Positions 5,529-5,760 of a DNA stretch of 5,760 nt are shown piece after piece. The position numbers and the translations under genes are program-made. The notes under the pieces are model-generated. The model ran no database searches. It worked only from the letters and a program-made list of their open reading frames with translations, and was not told where the DNA came from. Within the stretch, counting starts at the first letter, position 1, and the number at the start of each line of letters is the position of its first letter. The DNA comes from Elusimicrobiota bacterium (lineage in GTDB: Bacteria > Elusimicrobiota > Elusimicrobia > Elusimicrobiales > Elusimicrobiaceae): the NCBI GenBank assembly GCA_031258375.1, contig JAIRMX010000037.1, positions 1-5,760 of the forward strand. The letters run 5' to 3'.

Positions 5529-5760
5529 CGGTTGGCGCATACGGGGCAGGAAGGATTTTTGATAAAGTTACGCAGCCTGTACTCGCCTTCGGCGTGATTG
5601 ATAAGCAAAGCTTTATTGACAAGCAAATTTCCAAGACCCAAAATATGCTTTATTATTTCAACGGCCTGCAAACTGCCCATAGTTCCCGCGTGCGCGCCTA
5701 GTATGCCGAAGTACGCGGCATTGTCCAAAGTTTCTTTGCTTATGCCTTTATAAAAGCATT
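5525..5760 (-). CDS. ThiF/MoeB/HesA-family adenylyltransferase, C-terminal part (5'-truncated by window edge)
   Basis: The last 78 codons of an E1-like enzyme are visible. Such enzymes adenylate the C-terminus of a ubiquitin-like sulfur carrier (ThiS, MoaD or relatives) in thiamine, molybdopterin or related sulfur pathways. The frame enters at the window edge with Cys-Phe-Tyr-Lys. This Cys fits the second residue of the first zinc-binding CxxC pair. ILGAHAGTMGSLQAVEII and KHILGLG form the typical helix after the crossover loop. The second zinc pair, CPVC, is five residues from the end. The ATP-binding and catalytic parts lie outside the window, so thiF, moeB and hesA cannot be told apart. The internal TTG at 5728 is not the start, because coding runs through to the edge. 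The gene converges on the glycosylase gene. Confidence 0.8.
   Translation of the reverse strand, partial: CFYKGISKETLDNAAYFGILGAHAGTMGSLQAVEIIKHILGLGNLLVNKALLINHAEGEYRLRNFIKNPSCPVCANR

Noticed and set aside
1..5760. CRISPR arrays, tRNA or rRNA genes, toxin-antitoxin or retron-type systems.
   Set aside because: No regularly spaced repeats, cloverleaf-like sequence or matching protein motifs were found. Apart from the IS region the window is packed with recognisable genes.

Overview
The window looks like a piece of an AT-rich bacterial chromosome. Coding is dense, with short gaps, ATGA-type stop/start overlaps and several genes with weak or no Shine-Dalgarno. The gene set (RmuC, GtrA/GtrB-type glycan genes, a DUF6056-type membrane protein, a family-6-type DNA glycosylase, a ThiF/MoeB-type adenylyltransferase) suggests a bacterium with modified surface glycans. 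It does not fix a phylum. An uncultured gut or anaerobe lineage such as Elusimicrobiota would fit the general feel, but this is only an impression.

Region 1 (1-592) is insertion-sequence debris. The right end of an IS5-family element (plus strand, transposase C-terminus at 3-104) is inserted at a CTAG site inside a second IS5-family element of IS903 type (minus strand). The second element keeps only the N-terminal half of its transposase, and its left end lies at about 592. Its own right half is not in view.

Region 2 (605-3339) holds glycan-modification genes. A polytopic membrane protein of DUF6056 type starts 12 bp after the IS end and runs on plus. It converges on a minus-strand pair, a GtrB-like polyprenyl-phosphate glycosyltransferase and a GtrA-like flippase. 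Together they could form a three-part system: charge a lipid carrier with a sugar, flip it, and transfer the sugar outside. The third role for the DUF6056 protein is inference.

Region 3 (3336-4544) is rmuC on minus. It is joined to gtrA and gtrB by two successive 4-base ATGA overlaps, so the three genes probably form one operon in the order rmuC-gtrA-gtrB.

Region 4 (4545-4627) is an 83-bp divergent intergenic region. It carries a 23-bp near-perfect palindrome that is also part of a 9-bp direct repeat with a 17-bp period. The palindrome abuts an extended -10 promoter whose predicted transcript would start almost at the ATG of the next gene. It is the best candidate regulatory site in the window.

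Region 5 (4628-5503) holds a small unrecognised four-helix membrane protein and a hypoxanthine/uracil-type DNA glycosylase on plus, only 9 bp apart. A convergent, edge-truncated ThiF/MoeB/HesA-type gene follows on minus (5525-5760), with a small hairpin between them.

No tRNA, rRNA, CRISPR array or clear novel defence system was seen. There is no gene-free stretch over 300 bases outside the IS region.
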